Notes: generated by a model not told the origin, from the sequence alone. A DNA stretch of 27,905 bases from DAIUCA01 sp964613675 (GCA_964613675.1 CAZTIH010000023.1:1-27905); one strand, 5' to 3'. Counted from the stretch's first letter, positions 14,737 to 22,614 are shown. Translations and numbers: made by a program.

Positions 14737-15885
14737 CTACTTTTTATGCCATGGCCATAACCATTTGAAATGATTCATGGATTTCTCTGTCAGTGGCGGC
14801 CATTCGGGATTTAATGAAATAAACGATTGTTGTCGTTGAGACATTTCTTTCAAAGCCTGTTGAGAATCCAATAGCGCCTTATTTTGCGCTTGCAGAATCA
14901 TCTGTACTTCTATTTGTTGCTTTTGGGCCTGTTCTAAAGCAGTTTGCGCACTTAACAATGCACTTTCATATTCGCGATTTTGCTGACTTAATTGGTTACA
15001 CTCGTCGGTGAGTTCGCGAATCTGATGCTCAAACCGCGCAATGATGTCGCGGGCTTCGTTGAAGGCTTTCTGATGTTCTTGTAGATTCTGATCAGTCTGG
15101 CTAAAACGCATTTTCAAAAGCGCGTGATCCCGTTCAAGCAACTCATAATTTCTTTGTAATTCAGTCAGTTGCTCGTGTATTCGAGCAACATGGCCCGCTT
15201 CATTGCTATTAAATGCGCGTACGATGAATTGATAAGTATCTGCATCCGGAAAGCTCGCCAAATTCTGCCGTAGGGTTTCTGGAAGCGATAACCAATAGTG
15301 GCTGAGTTCTGTTGCACTCGCAGGAACCTGATGACGCTCCCATACATCGGGAACATATCCCGTTTTTAAGAGCATTTCTTCTAAATCTTTTCGCGTGAAA
15401 AACCGCAAATGGGTAAAATCGAGTAACCCCTTGTCTCGATAGGGAAAACGACCGACGAGGAGTTGAGCAACCAGGCTACTATGAGCGACATTAGGGATCG
15501 AAATAACCCAATATCCTTCGGGCTTCAGAAATTTGCGTAGCTGTTTTAGACAATGTTCGGGTTCTTTAAGATGTTCCAATACATCGGCAGCGATAATGGC
15601 GTCAAACTGCTGTTGTCCAAATAGTTCTACAAAATCCATCTGTTCTAAATCACCGACAATTAAGCGTTCACAGTAAGGTCGCGCTTCTTCCGCAAGTTCT
15701 GCATCAATTTCGATTGCCGTGACGGCACATCCCTCGCGCTGCAAAATTTGCGTCATCGTCCCCATAGCACAGCCCAGTTCCAGTATTTTTGGCGGTCGCC
15801 CGACTAATCGAAGTACTTTATTCGGCGTATCATTGGCTTGGGGGTCGATGGCATAGCTGTATCGTTGCCAGTTTTGAGCAGTCAT
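14737..15885 (-). CDS. Class I SAM methyltransferase with long C-terminal coiled coil
   Basis: 382-aa soluble protein. The N-terminal half is a Rossmann methyltransferase: motif I ILELGCAMGTMTQIL (34-48), acidic residue at the end of beta 2 (AIEIDAEL, 57-64), motif II GDLEQMDF, motif IV DAIIAADVLEHL (95-106), and LRKFLKPEGYWVISIPN (116-132). From about residue 235 to 352 it becomes a Gln/Glu/Leu-rich coiled coil (EQLTELQRNYELLERDHALL and similar). It ends in a basic, Trp-rich tail (HFKWLWPWHKK) that might touch a membrane. Related methyltransferase and coiled-coil fusions occur in O-antigen and surface-glycan clusters, but no glycan genes adjoin it here. The substrate is unknown. Confidence 0.85.
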   Translation of the reverse strand: MTAQNWQRYSYAIDPQANDTPNKVLRLVGRPPKILELGCAMGTMTQILQREGCAVTAIEIDAELAEEARPYCERLIVGDLEQMDFVELFGQQQFDAIIAADVLEHLKEPEHCLKQLRKFLKPEGYWVISIPNVAHSSLVAQLLVGRFPYRDKGLLDFTHLRFFTRKDLEEMLLKTGYVPDVWERHQVPASATELSHYWLSLPETLRQNLASFPDADTYQFIVRAFNSNEAGHVARIHEQLTELQRNYELLERDHALLKMRFSQTDQNLQEHQKAFNEARDIIARFEHQIRELTDECNQLSQQNREYESALLSAQTALEQAQKQQIEVQMILQAQNKALLDSQQALKEMSQRQQSFISLNPEWPPLTEKSMNHFKWLWPWHKK

Positions 15886-15917
15886 TAGAGTCCTAGCCGC
15901 AAAAACGAAAATGGTTT

Positions 15918-15923
15918 GTATAG
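15918..15923 (+). promoter_or_regulatory. Possible -10 box (TATAGT) for thiM
   Basis: TATAGT matches five of six consensus -10 bases in the 97-nt gap shared by the divergent methyltransferase gene and thiM. No convincing -35 box lies 16-18 nt upstream. No TPP-riboswitch core was seen in this gap, so thiM does not appear to be controlled by that riboswitch here. Confidence 0.25.
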
Positions 15924-15982
15924 TGTCCGATGGTTCTCCTCAATGGCACAACTTTCAATTTCCCTTATTCTGAAGAAATCCT

Positions 15983-16741
15983 ATGTCGCATTCCTCCCCC
16001 GAGTGGATTGCTCGCTGTGGACAAGCCTGGATGCGCGTCAAACAGCAAACACCACTAATTCATGTGATCACTAACTCGGTTGCCGCCGAGCGCACGGCAA
16101 ACACCCTATTAGCCGTGGGCGCGATTCCCTCAATGACCCTCGACATCGACGAAATTAGCGAAAATATTCAACGAGTTGGTGGGTTATGCATTAATTTAGG
16201 CACCTTGGATCCGTTACGACGCGCGGCCATCCTGCGGGCGACTACGTTAGCTCATCAACTGAATTGTCGGTGGGTGCTTGATCCGGTAATGGTCGATCGT
16301 TACAACAGCCGACGCGCCCTCACTCAGGGATTATTGTTCCAGAAGCCATTGATTGTACGCGGAAATTTGGCAGAAACACAGTCGCTTTCGCTATCCCCCA
16401 TGACCACCGTCATTGCACAAACTGGTAAACTCGATCTCATCGCTTATCAGAATCAACAAGTGCGTATCGGAAATGGTCACATTTGGTTAAATTCCGTGAC
16501 TGCTGCCGGCTGTGCGCTATCTGCATTGGTTACGGCGTTAGCCGCTGTCGAAAACGATCCTCTATTGGCGACCAGCTCGGCCATTTTGGGCTACGGCATT
16601 GCAGGTGAATTAGCAGCGACTAAGAGCGCCGGATTAGGCGATTTTGCGTGGCGTTTAATAAACGAATTACACGACCTCAATAGCGATCATTTTGTCGAAC
16701 ATGCTCGGTTAGTTTTTAAGGATTTATCTTATGAATCGTAA
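15983..16741 (+). CDS. thiM: Hydroxyethylthiazole kinase ThiM (somewhat divergent)
   Basis: Phosphorylates 4-methyl-5-(2-hydroxyethyl)thiazole in thiamine salvage. Family features are PLIHVITNSVAAERTANTLL (24-43), a PSM-containing turn, LCINLGTLDPLRR, the WVLDPV strand (97-102), IVRGNLAE and the Cys-containing anion-hole region TAAGCALSALVTA with C177. Two motifs deviate: the Gly-rich stretch after LDPV is replaced by MVDRYNS, and the usual GTGC is AAGC. At 252 aa it is slightly short of typical ThiM (about 260-270). It may be slower or have a shifted substrate, but the core residue is kept. It overlaps the next gene by 11 nt. No other thi gene is in the window. Confidence 0.82.
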   Translation: MSHSSPEWIARCGQAWMRVKQQTPLIHVITNSVAAERTANTLLAVGAIPSMTLDIDEISENIQRVGGLCINLGTLDPLRRAAILRATTLAHQLNCRWVLDPVMVDRYNSRRALTQGLLFQKPLIVRGNLAETQSLSLSPMTTVIAQTGKLDLIAYQNQQVRIGNGHIWLNSVTAAGCALSALVTALAAVENDPLLATSSAILGYGIAGELAATKSAGLGDFAWRLINELHDLNSDHFVEHARLVFKDLSYES

Positions 16742-17759
16742 ACGTCGTTGGTTAATCGTTAGCCCGATTGCATTAGCGCTCCCATTATCCAGTTTTGCTA
16801 CGCCCATTTACCGTTGGCGAATGGTAACATCGTGGCCTAAAAACAGCCCAGGCCCCGGATTTAGCGCGGCTCGGTTAGCCCAGCGGTTAAATCAACTCAG
16901 CGATGGGCGAATTGAAGTCACTGTTTACGGTGCCAACGAAATCGTCCCCGCCCTCGAAGTGATGGATGCCGTTGGCCGAAAAACTGCTGAGTTAGGCCAC
17001 ACAGCGGCGCTGTTTTGGTCAGGAAAATGGCCGATTAGCCCTTTTTTCACAACGGTTCCGTTTGGCCTCAATCCGACCCAACACGAGGCCTGGATTTTGT
17101 TCGGCGGCGGTCAGGCATTGTGGGATGAGTTATACAAACCCGTTGGCGTAAAACCCTTTCTTGCGGGCAATACTGGCCCAGGAATGGGGGGATGGTTTAA
17201 GCGCGAAATCAATGAGTTAAGTGATTTACAGGGGCTAAAATTTCGCATCGCAGGACTGGGCGGCGAATTGTTCCGTCGCCTTGGCGCTAATCCCGTTTTG
17301 CTACCGCCCGGCGAAATGTTTAGCGCCCTGCAAAATGGCACGATTGATGCCGCCGAATTTGTCGGCCCGTGGAGCGATTTTGCATTGGGACTCCATCGCG
17401 TGGCGCCCTTTTACTACGGCCCCGGCTTCACCAAACCCAATGGTGCCGGCGAATGCTTGATCAATCGCGAGTTGTGGCTTTCCTTGCCGCCCGACCTTCA
17501 GAAAATCATCGAACTCGCCTGTCAAGCCGAATATGCACAAGGCTTGGCGGAAGCAACTTGGCAAAACAGCGGCACATTAGCGCAAATCGTCGCCCAAAAT
17601 GGACGCTTAAAACGGTGGCCATTGAGCATTTTACAAGCAGCCGAAAGAGTCGCCGAGGGGCTATTTGAGCATTTTAATGACGCTGACGAATTAACCCAAC
17701 GCATTTACCAGTCTTATCAAAATTCAAAAGCCCACTTTTCCCGTAATCCATTTGCGTAA
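16731..17759 (+). CDS. TRAP transporter substrate-binding protein, DctP/TakP-like (orphan)
   Basis: 342-aa periplasmic binding protein of a TRAP (tripartite, ATP-independent) uptake system. The signal peptide is MNRKRRWLIVSPIALALPLS with cleavage probably after SFA near residue 23. Hallmarks of the TakP branch, whose characterised members bind 2-oxo acids, are RMVTSWPKNSPGPG near the N-terminus, GNTGPGMGGWFKREI, LKFRIAGLGGELFRRLGANP, LQNGTIDAAEFVGPWSD and YYGPGFTKPNGAGECLIN. The membrane subunits (DctQ, DctM) are not next to it. Its ATG lies inside thiM (11-nt overlap), so it is probably translated with thiM. The ligand is not certain; TakP similarity suggests a small carboxylate. Confidence 0.9.
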   Translation: MNRKRRWLIVSPIALALPLSSFATPIYRWRMVTSWPKNSPGPGFSAARLAQRLNQLSDGRIEVTVYGANEIVPALEVMDAVGRKTAELGHTAALFWSGKWPISPFFTTVPFGLNPTQHEAWILFGGGQALWDELYKPVGVKPFLAGNTGPGMGGWFKREINELSDLQGLKFRIAGLGGELFRRLGANPVLLPPGEMFSALQNGTIDAAEFVGPWSDFALGLHRVAPFYYGPGFTKPNGAGECLINRELWLSLPPDLQKIIELACQAEYAQGLAEATWQNSGTLAQIVAQNGRLKRWPLSILQAAERVAEGLFEHFNDADELTQRIYQSYQNSKAHFSRNPFA

Positions 17760-17814
17760 TAATTACGGCTTGTAATTTGTAATTCTATTGCCCTCATCTT
17801 AAACGAAAAAACCC

Positions 17815-18519
17815 ATGAATATTTTTATTGTGCATGCCCATCACGAACCTCAAAGTTTTAATGGGGCATTAACGGAAATGGCGTACCAACATTTAGACGC
17901 ATTAGGTCATGAAGTACGCATTTCTAATTTGTACGCCATGAGCTTTGATCCTGTTTCTGATCGTCGAAATTTTACGACCTGTAAGGATGCAGATTATCTG
18001 AAACAGCAGGAAGAAGAACGCTATGCTCATGAAAACGATGGGTTTAGCGACGATATTCAGACGGAATTAGACCACTTAAACTGGTGTGATGGGATGATTC
18101 TGCAATTTCCGCTCTGGTGGTTCGGAATGCCGGCAATACTGAAGGGGTGGGTTGATCGCGTCTTCGCTATGGGCCCCGTCTATGGTGGGGGACGCTGGTA
18201 CGATAACGGCGTGATGCGGGGTAAACGGGCAATGCTGTCATTGACAACGGGTGGACCAGCGTCGATGTACGAAGCCGATGGCTTAAACGGGGATTTGAAC
18301 CTGATTTTGTACCCCATTAACCACGGAATTTTGCGATTTGTCGGGTTTGAGGTCTTGCCGCCGTTTGTCGCATGGGGGGTTGCGCGGGCTTCTGATGCAG
18401 AACGTGAGAATTATCTGCAAGCGTACCAGGCTCGACTCGATAGATTTTTCGACGATACACCCATAGCGTATCCGAGCCTTAGTCAGTTTGAATTGGGGAC
18501 TTTTCGTCTAAAATCATGA
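17815..18519 (+). CDS. Flavodoxin-fold NAD(P)H (quinone) oxidoreductase, NQO1/MdaB-like
   Basis: 234-aa soluble FAD-dependent reductase of the NQO1/KefF/MdaB superfamily. Seen are the N-terminal strand MNIFIVHAHHEPQSFNGAL (phosphate-binding turn), the long loop typical of the NQO1 branch (SNLYAMSFDPVSDRRNF), LQFPLWWFGMPAILKGWVDR with GPVYGGGRWYDNG, then LSLTTGGPASMY and HGILRFVGFEVLPPFVAWG. The ATG at 17815 follows AAACGAAAAAACCC with no clear Shine-Dalgarno. Its stop overlaps the next start (ATGA, 18516-18519), so it is coupled to the FAD-dependent oxidase gene downstream. Confidence 0.9.
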   Translation: MNIFIVHAHHEPQSFNGALTEMAYQHLDALGHEVRISNLYAMSFDPVSDRRNFTTCKDADYLKQQEEERYAHENDGFSDDIQTELDHLNWCDGMILQFPLWWFGMPAILKGWVDRVFAMGPVYGGGRWYDNGVMRGKRAMLSLTTGGPASMYEADGLNGDLNLILYPINHGILRFVGFEVLPPFVAWGVARASDAERENYLQAYQARLDRFFDDTPIAYPSLSQFELGTFRLKS

Positions 18520-19790
18520 GTTTAACCAATTCTTATTATCATGCGACGGCGAATGTAACATTGGATTGTCCGTCGCTTCAGGGATCCCAAACCGTTGATG
18601 TCGCGGTTGTGGGGGGAGGACTGACGGGGATTTCAAGCGCATTAGCGTTGGCAAAACAAGGCTATCGCGTCGCACTTTTAGAAGCGAAAACCTTAGGTTA
18701 TGGGGCAAGCGGTCGTTCGGGGGGACAAATTCTCCCGGGGTTCTCCGCAGATATGAACGAAATTTATCGCGAACGCGGTCCGATTGCAGGACGCGATCTC
18801 TGGTGGCTATCTGTAGAAGCGGTTAATTATGTCCGCAACTTGGTCGAGACCCATCAGATCGACTGTGATCTCATGGATGGTGCATTAGCAGCAGCTATTA
18901 CCCCTAAACAGGAGATTAAATTAGTCGAGGATTTGAACAAACTAGTCGATGTATTTGACTTTTTCGACGCGCAATTTATTGAGCAATCCGAATTAGCTCA
19001 TTTTGTTAATAGTGACCGTTATCGAGCTGGTTTATTTTTTCCAAACGCAGCGCATTTACATCCGCTTAATTTCACTTTGGGACTGGCTCAAGTCGCACAA
19101 AATTTGGGCGTCAAAATTTACGAAAATAGCCGCGCTATTGAATTTGATTTTGGAAAACCTGCTTTAATTAAAACTTTACAAGGTGAATTAATTGCCCAAT
19201 ATGTTGTGTTAGGCGGGAACGCTTATTTGCCCGAATTAGCGCCATTAAAAAGTTATGTAATGCCCGTAAGCACTTTTATGATTGCCACAGCGCCTCTTGA
19301 AATGTCTCAAATGGCTAAATGTCTTCCCAAGAAATCAGCCGTTTATGATCTAAATTTCAATTTAGATTATTTTCGTCCCAGTAAAGATAATCGACTTTTA
19401 TTCGGCGGTGTAGCGAATTATACCGCCCAAGAGTCGGCAAATACTTCTACAAAGTTACGCAAAAATTTAGCCCGCGCATTTCCTCAAATATCTGATTTGC
19501 CTGTAGAATTTTGTTGGGGCGGGAAAGTTGCAATTACGCTAAATCGTACGCCACACTTTGGTTATCTGCGGCCCCATGTGTTGTTTGCACAGGGCTACTC
19601 AGGACACGGTTTAGCCTTAGCAACCTTAGCGGGAGAATTAATTGCGAATGCCATTCGTGGATCTGCTGAAAAATTCGATTTAGTAGCGCAATTTAAGCAC
19701 CATCCATTTCCGGGTGGAGACTATTTCAGACGCCCGTTATTACAGCTTGCCGTTAGCTACTTTCGGTTACGCGATCGCCTAGGTTTTTAA
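18516..19790 (+). CDS. FAD-dependent amine/amino-acid oxidoreductase (DAO family, PuuB-like)
   Basis: 424-aa flavoprotein of the D-amino-acid oxidase superfamily. It starts SLTNSYYHATAN, like gamma-glutamylputrescine oxidase (PuuB) relatives, then has VDVAVVGGGLTGISSALALA with the GxGxxG-type loop at 33-38 and the ribose-binding E56. GYGASGRSGGQILPG is a conserved PuuB-like flavin-binding segment. The C-terminal FAD loop is FAQGYSGHGLALATLAGELIA. Substrate specificity cannot be read; other puu genes are absent here. The start overlaps the NQO1-like gene by 4 nt, and guaC follows 13 nt after the stop, so these form one run on the plus strand. Confidence 0.88.
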   Translation: MSLTNSYYHATANVTLDCPSLQGSQTVDVAVVGGGLTGISSALALAKQGYRVALLEAKTLGYGASGRSGGQILPGFSADMNEIYRERGPIAGRDLWWLSVEAVNYVRNLVETHQIDCDLMDGALAAAITPKQEIKLVEDLNKLVDVFDFFDAQFIEQSELAHFVNSDRYRAGLFFPNAAHLHPLNFTLGLAQVAQNLGVKIYENSRAIEFDFGKPALIKTLQGELIAQYVVLGGNAYLPELAPLKSYVMPVSTFMIATAPLEMSQMAKCLPKKSAVYDLNFNLDYFRPSKDNRLLFGGVANYTAQESANTSTKLRKNLARAFPQISDLPVEFCWGGKVAITLNRTPHFGYLRPHVLFAQGYSGHGLALATLAGELIANAIRGSAEKFDLVAQFKHHPFPGGDYFRRPLLQLAVSYFRLRDRLGF

Positions 19791-19803
19791 TGAGGTTCCC
19801 GTC

Positions 19804-20847
19804 ATGCGCATTGAAATTGATTTGAAACTCGGATTTAAGGATGTGCTCATTCGCCCCAAACGATCTACTTTAAAAAGTCGAGCCGAAGTTTCTCTCGAAC
19901 GCCAATTTAAATTTCGACATGGAGCTCCGCCTTGGACAGGGATTCCGATTATGGCAGCCAACATGGATACCGTGGGGACTTTTTCAATGGCGCATGTGTT
20001 AAGCGAATCCCATTTATTTACGGCAATTCACAAACATTATTCGCTCGATAAATGGGATCAATTTATGGCCATTTTACCGCCTGAATTAGCCGATTATATC
20101 GCAGTGAGTTCGGGAATCTCTGAGAGTGATCTACAGAAACTTTCACAGATTTTACAGATGCACCCGTCACTAAGATTTATCTGTCTGGATGTAGCAAACG
20201 GCTATTCAGAACACTTCGTCGAGGCCGTCACCACGGTACGTCAACAGCATCCCCAGAGTGTGATTTTTGCGGGCAATGTAGTGACCGGCGAAATGGTCGA
20301 AGAACTGTTATTAGCGGGGGCGGACATCATCAAAGTCGGCATTGGTCCGGGATCTGTCTGTACAACGCGACTCAAAACCGGTGTCGGTTACCCCCAACTG
20401 TCAGCCATCATCGAATGCGCAGACGCTGCCCACGGTCTTGGGGGGCTAATTGTGGCCGATGGGGGATGTTCCTGTCCGGGGGATGTGGCTAAAGCGTTCG
20501 GAGGCGGAGCTGATTTCGTGATGTTAGGAGGGATGTTTGCTGGTCACGACGAAGGGGAAGGCGAACTCATCACCGAAGCTGGCCTACAGAAAATGCGCTT
20601 CTACGGCATGAGTTCAGATACAGCGATGGAGAAGTACAGCGGCGGCGTTGCAGAATATCGTGCTTCGGAAGGAAAGACCGTCACGGTGACCTATCGAGGT
20701 GCGGTTTCCGATACCCTACGAGATGTTTTGGGGGGGCTGCGGTCGGCCTGTACTTACGTAGGGGCGCGACAGCTTAAGGAGTTTTCCAAGCGCACGACTT
20801 TTGTACGGGTTGCGGAACAGGAAAACCAAACATTTAGCAAATCTTAA
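19804..20847 (+). CDS. guaC: GMP reductase GuaC
   Basis: Converts GMP to IMP with NADPH in purine salvage. At 347 aa it has exactly the length of E. coli GuaC, and the catalytic Cys is C186 in VGIGPGSVCTTRLKTGVGYP, the same number as in E. coli. Other markers are GFKDVLIRPKRSTLKSRAEV, IPIMAANMDTVGTF, IVADGGCSCPGDVAKAFGGG, and FYGMSSDTAMEKYSG near the C-terminal flap. There are no CBS domains, which separates it from IMP dehydrogenase. GAGG precedes the ATG at 19804. Its TAA shares TTAA with the convergent FAD-type gene (20844-20847). Confidence 0.97.
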   Translation: MRIEIDLKLGFKDVLIRPKRSTLKSRAEVSLERQFKFRHGAPPWTGIPIMAANMDTVGTFSMAHVLSESHLFTAIHKHYSLDKWDQFMAILPPELADYIAVSSGISESDLQKLSQILQMHPSLRFICLDVANGYSEHFVEAVTTVRQQHPQSVIFAGNVVTGEMVEELLLAGADIIKVGIGPGSVCTTRLKTGVGYPQLSAIIECADAAHGLGGLIVADGGCSCPGDVAKAFGGGADFVMLGGMFAGHDEGEGELITEAGLQKMRFYGMSSDTAMEKYSGGVAEYRASEGKTVTVTYRGAVSDTLRDVLGGLRSACTYVGARQLKEFSKRTTFVRVAEQENQTFSKS

Positions 20848-21755
20848 GTTAATACAAGGGGTTGGAGGATTTTCACGAGGGCTTTGGGATCGTCAAGTCC
20901 CACGATACAGCGCGCTAGTTTCGCACCCAACCCCAATTGTAAAGCCAACCCTCCGCCGTCCAATGTCAATAAAGCCGTGGGATTTCCCCCCATTGCGCCA
21001 ATTTGGGGCAAACCCGAAGTACCTAACACCAATTCAGTGCTCCACTGTTGATCAATGAGACGGTGACGCAATGGCAACGGGGGATTAGGCGAAGTGCTGC
21101 TACTGACCCAGGCTTGATTACCAAGCCGTCTCAACCACCAACTGCCCTGAAAGTCGGCGTTAATGAGACTAAAGTCATCGTTTTTTCCATAGGATTGCGG
21201 GAGAGTAAGCCAAAAATGCTGGTTAACCCGTCGAGTTTTCCCGCGAAACCGTTTCTGATGACGGATTGGAAGTTGCGGAAAATGCCAGAGAATTCTGCGG
21301 CTAAACAAATTAGCATGTTCACCGCTCACACGATGCCACCCTTCCAGACAAACCCATGCCGTTATTGTCCCCAGATTTAGAATCGACACGCCACAACGCT
21401 GCCCCAGGGACAGTAATGCGTGCCAGAGCGATTGCGGCGATACCAAATGAGAAGCGTTTTGAGCCAATAAACTACGGCGTTGCCCCCAAAATCTCGGGTA
21501 ATGCAAATAGCGCAATACGGTGTGCGTGCTGGTGACCAAACCGGTTTCGCTTAAATGCGTGATGAGATCAAGGCCTAATTGCTCGATGGCATATAGGGCG
21601 TCAGGGGAATGATAAAATCCCGCGTACCCCAAATGCCGTTGATCGAGCCGATGCGGCGGAACGACTAACGCGGTCTTTACGCCAAAATCTCGGACGAGAT
21701 GCAAAGCAGTCGCAAGCTGCAACCAACTGGCCCCCACCAAGACGGTATCTACCAT
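20844..21755 (-). CDS. Uncharacterised FAD/NAD-binding fold protein
   Basis: 303-aa protein from the ATG at 21755, which has AGGA four bases upstream. The open frame extends to a GTG at 21893, but that stretch crosses a strong hairpin and carries no domain, so the inner ATG is preferred. The N-terminus VDTVLVGASWLQLATALHLV looks like the first beta-alpha-beta of a flavoprotein Rossmann fold, with GASWLQLA in place of the standard GxGxxG. Near the C-terminus IGAMGGNPTALLTLDGGGLA (252-271) resembles the second FAD-contact segment of lycopene-cyclase or geranylgeranyl-reductase type flavoproteins. The middle is rich in Trp, His and Arg. No specific enzyme was recognised. It is convergent with guaC. 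Confidence 0.62.
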   Translation of the reverse strand: MVDTVLVGASWLQLATALHLVRDFGVKTALVVPPHRLDQRHLGYAGFYHSPDALYAIEQLGLDLITHLSETGLVTSTHTVLRYLHYPRFWGQRRSLLAQNASHLVSPQSLWHALLSLGQRCGVSILNLGTITAWVCLEGWHRVSGEHANLFSRRILWHFPQLPIRHQKRFRGKTRRVNQHFWLTLPQSYGKNDDFSLINADFQGSWWLRRLGNQAWVSSSTSPNPPLPLRHRLIDQQWSTELVLGTSGLPQIGAMGGNPTALLTLDGGGLALQLGLGAKLARCIVGLDDPKALVKILQPLVLT

Positions 21756-22072
21756 GAAGTCCTGCTTTGTCGGTTGAGCATTAAACTTGAGAGGATGTGG
21801 TGACCAATGATCACGGGCATCGAGGTCAGCAAACACGGGAAATCGCCCAAAAAAAACGCCGAATGTCCTAGAGACACTCGGCAAAAACAGCACAGGAGAC
21901 CGTTACAACGATGCGAATTAGAATGTTTTTTTCAGGGGATTTCATTGATCTGAGTCAACCTTTGGTCGGTTTGCGAAAGAGACTAATTTTGAGATATGGA
22001 CAGCGGGCCTGAAAGCTATTGCATTGGCCATTCTTAGTTAAAATGCCACGCACTTAATCATGAGGCAAAAAA
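21756..22072. other. 317-nt gap between the FAD-type gene and the PliG-like gene
   Basis: Holds a minus-strand hairpin with a U8 tail and candidate promoter (21849-21945, listed separately), and the leader of the plus-strand gene at 22073. In that leader TAAAAT (22040-22045) could be a -10 box, but the only similar -35 (TTGCAT) lies just 14 nt upstream of it, so the promoter is weakly supported. GAGG precedes the ATG at 22073. Confidence 0.5.
21849..21910 (-). ncRNA. Candidate small RNA or leader terminator, third member of the GCCGA-hairpin family
   Basis: On the minus strand a 10-position stem GCCGAGTGTC/GACATTCGGC (21882-21873 with 21867-21858, one mismatch) around TCTAG is followed after one base by U8 (21856-21849). 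Upstream lie ATGAAA (21945-21940, four of six) and TCTAAT (21922-21917, five of six), 17 nt apart, predicting a start near 21910 and a roughly 62-nt RNA. A TCTCCTG stretch precedes the hairpin, as CTCCTCC does in the two units at 22474-22690. It lies upstream of the FAD-type gene on the same strand, so it could instead be an attenuating leader of that gene. Confidence 0.5.
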
Positions 22073-22465
22073 ATGCAAATTCGAGTTAATAAGCGCTTTT
22101 TGGGGGCGACGATAGCCGTAGTAACGGTGTTTATTATGAGTGCCGTCGAAGCGGCGCAACGCGTACGTTTTGCGCGGGGCACTAGTGGAACCACGCTAGA
22201 GGCGTCTATCGCAAGGGGCGAAACCCGAAGCTATCTATTGGGGGCAAGGGCTGGCCAAACGATGGAAGTAAGCTTGGTTTCAAGGGAGGATAATGCGGTT
22301 TTTCAGATTTACCGTCCCAATGGGCGGGCGGTTCCTGGGGCGCGACCTGGGGATGACACGACCTTTTGGCGCGACACGCTTCCCCAGAGTGGTGATTATC
22401 GGATTGAAGTGGGATCGGTGCGTGGCGGTGCGAACTATGCCCTAAGCATTTCGATTATCAATTAA
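22073..22465 (+). CDS. Small secreted protein, PliG-like (inhibitor of g-type lysozyme) or PPC-like beta domain
   Basis: 130-aa secreted protein. The signal peptide MQIRVNKRFLGATIAVVTVF plus IMSAVEA has probable cleavage after residue 27. The mature part is one beta-sandwich-like domain: RVRFARGTSGTTLEASI, GETRSYLLGARAGQTMEVSL, FQIYRPNGRAVPGA, and LPQSGDYRIEVGSVRGGANY. This order of repeats resembles the periplasmic inhibitor of g-type lysozyme (PliG) and more loosely bacterial pre-peptidase C-terminal domains. If it is PliG-like, it would protect the wall from goose-type lysozyme. It stands alone, flanked on both sides by minus-strand small-RNA units. The assignment was made by eye and is tentative in function, firm as a secreted protein. 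Confidence 0.75.
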   Translation: MQIRVNKRFLGATIAVVTVFIMSAVEAAQRVRFARGTSGTTLEASIARGETRSYLLGARAGQTMEVSLVSREDNAVFQIYRPNGRAVPGARPGDDTTFWRDTLPQSGDYRIEVGSVRGGANYALSISIIN

Positions 22466-22473
22466 GCAAGCAT

Positions 22474-22542
22474 AAAAAAAGCCGAGGGGTGAACCTCGGC
22501 AAATAACCACCAAAGGAGGAGTCGGTAAAAATTCAGGATAAA
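22474..22542 (-). ncRNA. Candidate small RNA, tandem unit 1 (anti-Shine-Dalgarno CUCCUCC)
   Basis: Predicted start near 22542, about 69 nt long. The conserved 3' part contains CCGACTCCTCCTTTGGTGG (a weak CC-CC/GG-GG hairpin that exposes CUCCUCCUUU), then a perfect intrinsic terminator GCCGAGG/CCTCGGC with loop TTCACC and U7 (22480-22474). The promoter TTGATG (22578-22573), 17 nt, TGTACT (22555-22550) has four of six matches in each box and an upstream TGC extension. The 47-bp block 22481-22527 recurs at 22621-22667 with one difference. Confidence 0.62.
22481..22527. repeat. 47-bp direct repeat, copy 1
   Basis: Contains the GCCGAGG hairpin and the AAAGGAGGAGTCGGTA stretch (plus-strand reading). 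It matches 22621-22667 at 46 of 47 positions (T at 22504, C at 22644). Flanking sequence differs, so only the 3' half of the small-RNA units is duplicated or conserved. Confidence 0.9.
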
Positions 22543-22614
22543 TCTAAAGAGTACAGCAAAGACGTTGCGTTGCATCAAGTCGCGATTTGTAATCTTTACT
22601 TAATGCGAGGAATT

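Noticed and set aside
15886..15982. TPP riboswitch upstream of thiM
   Set aside because: No CTGAGA core or matching conserved bulges are visible in the 97-nt gap.
10383..20847. Shared TTAA at two convergent gene ends (10383-10386 and 20844-20847) as a designed element
   Set aside because: TTAA gives a TAA stop on both strands, so chance compaction of convergent genes explains both cases.
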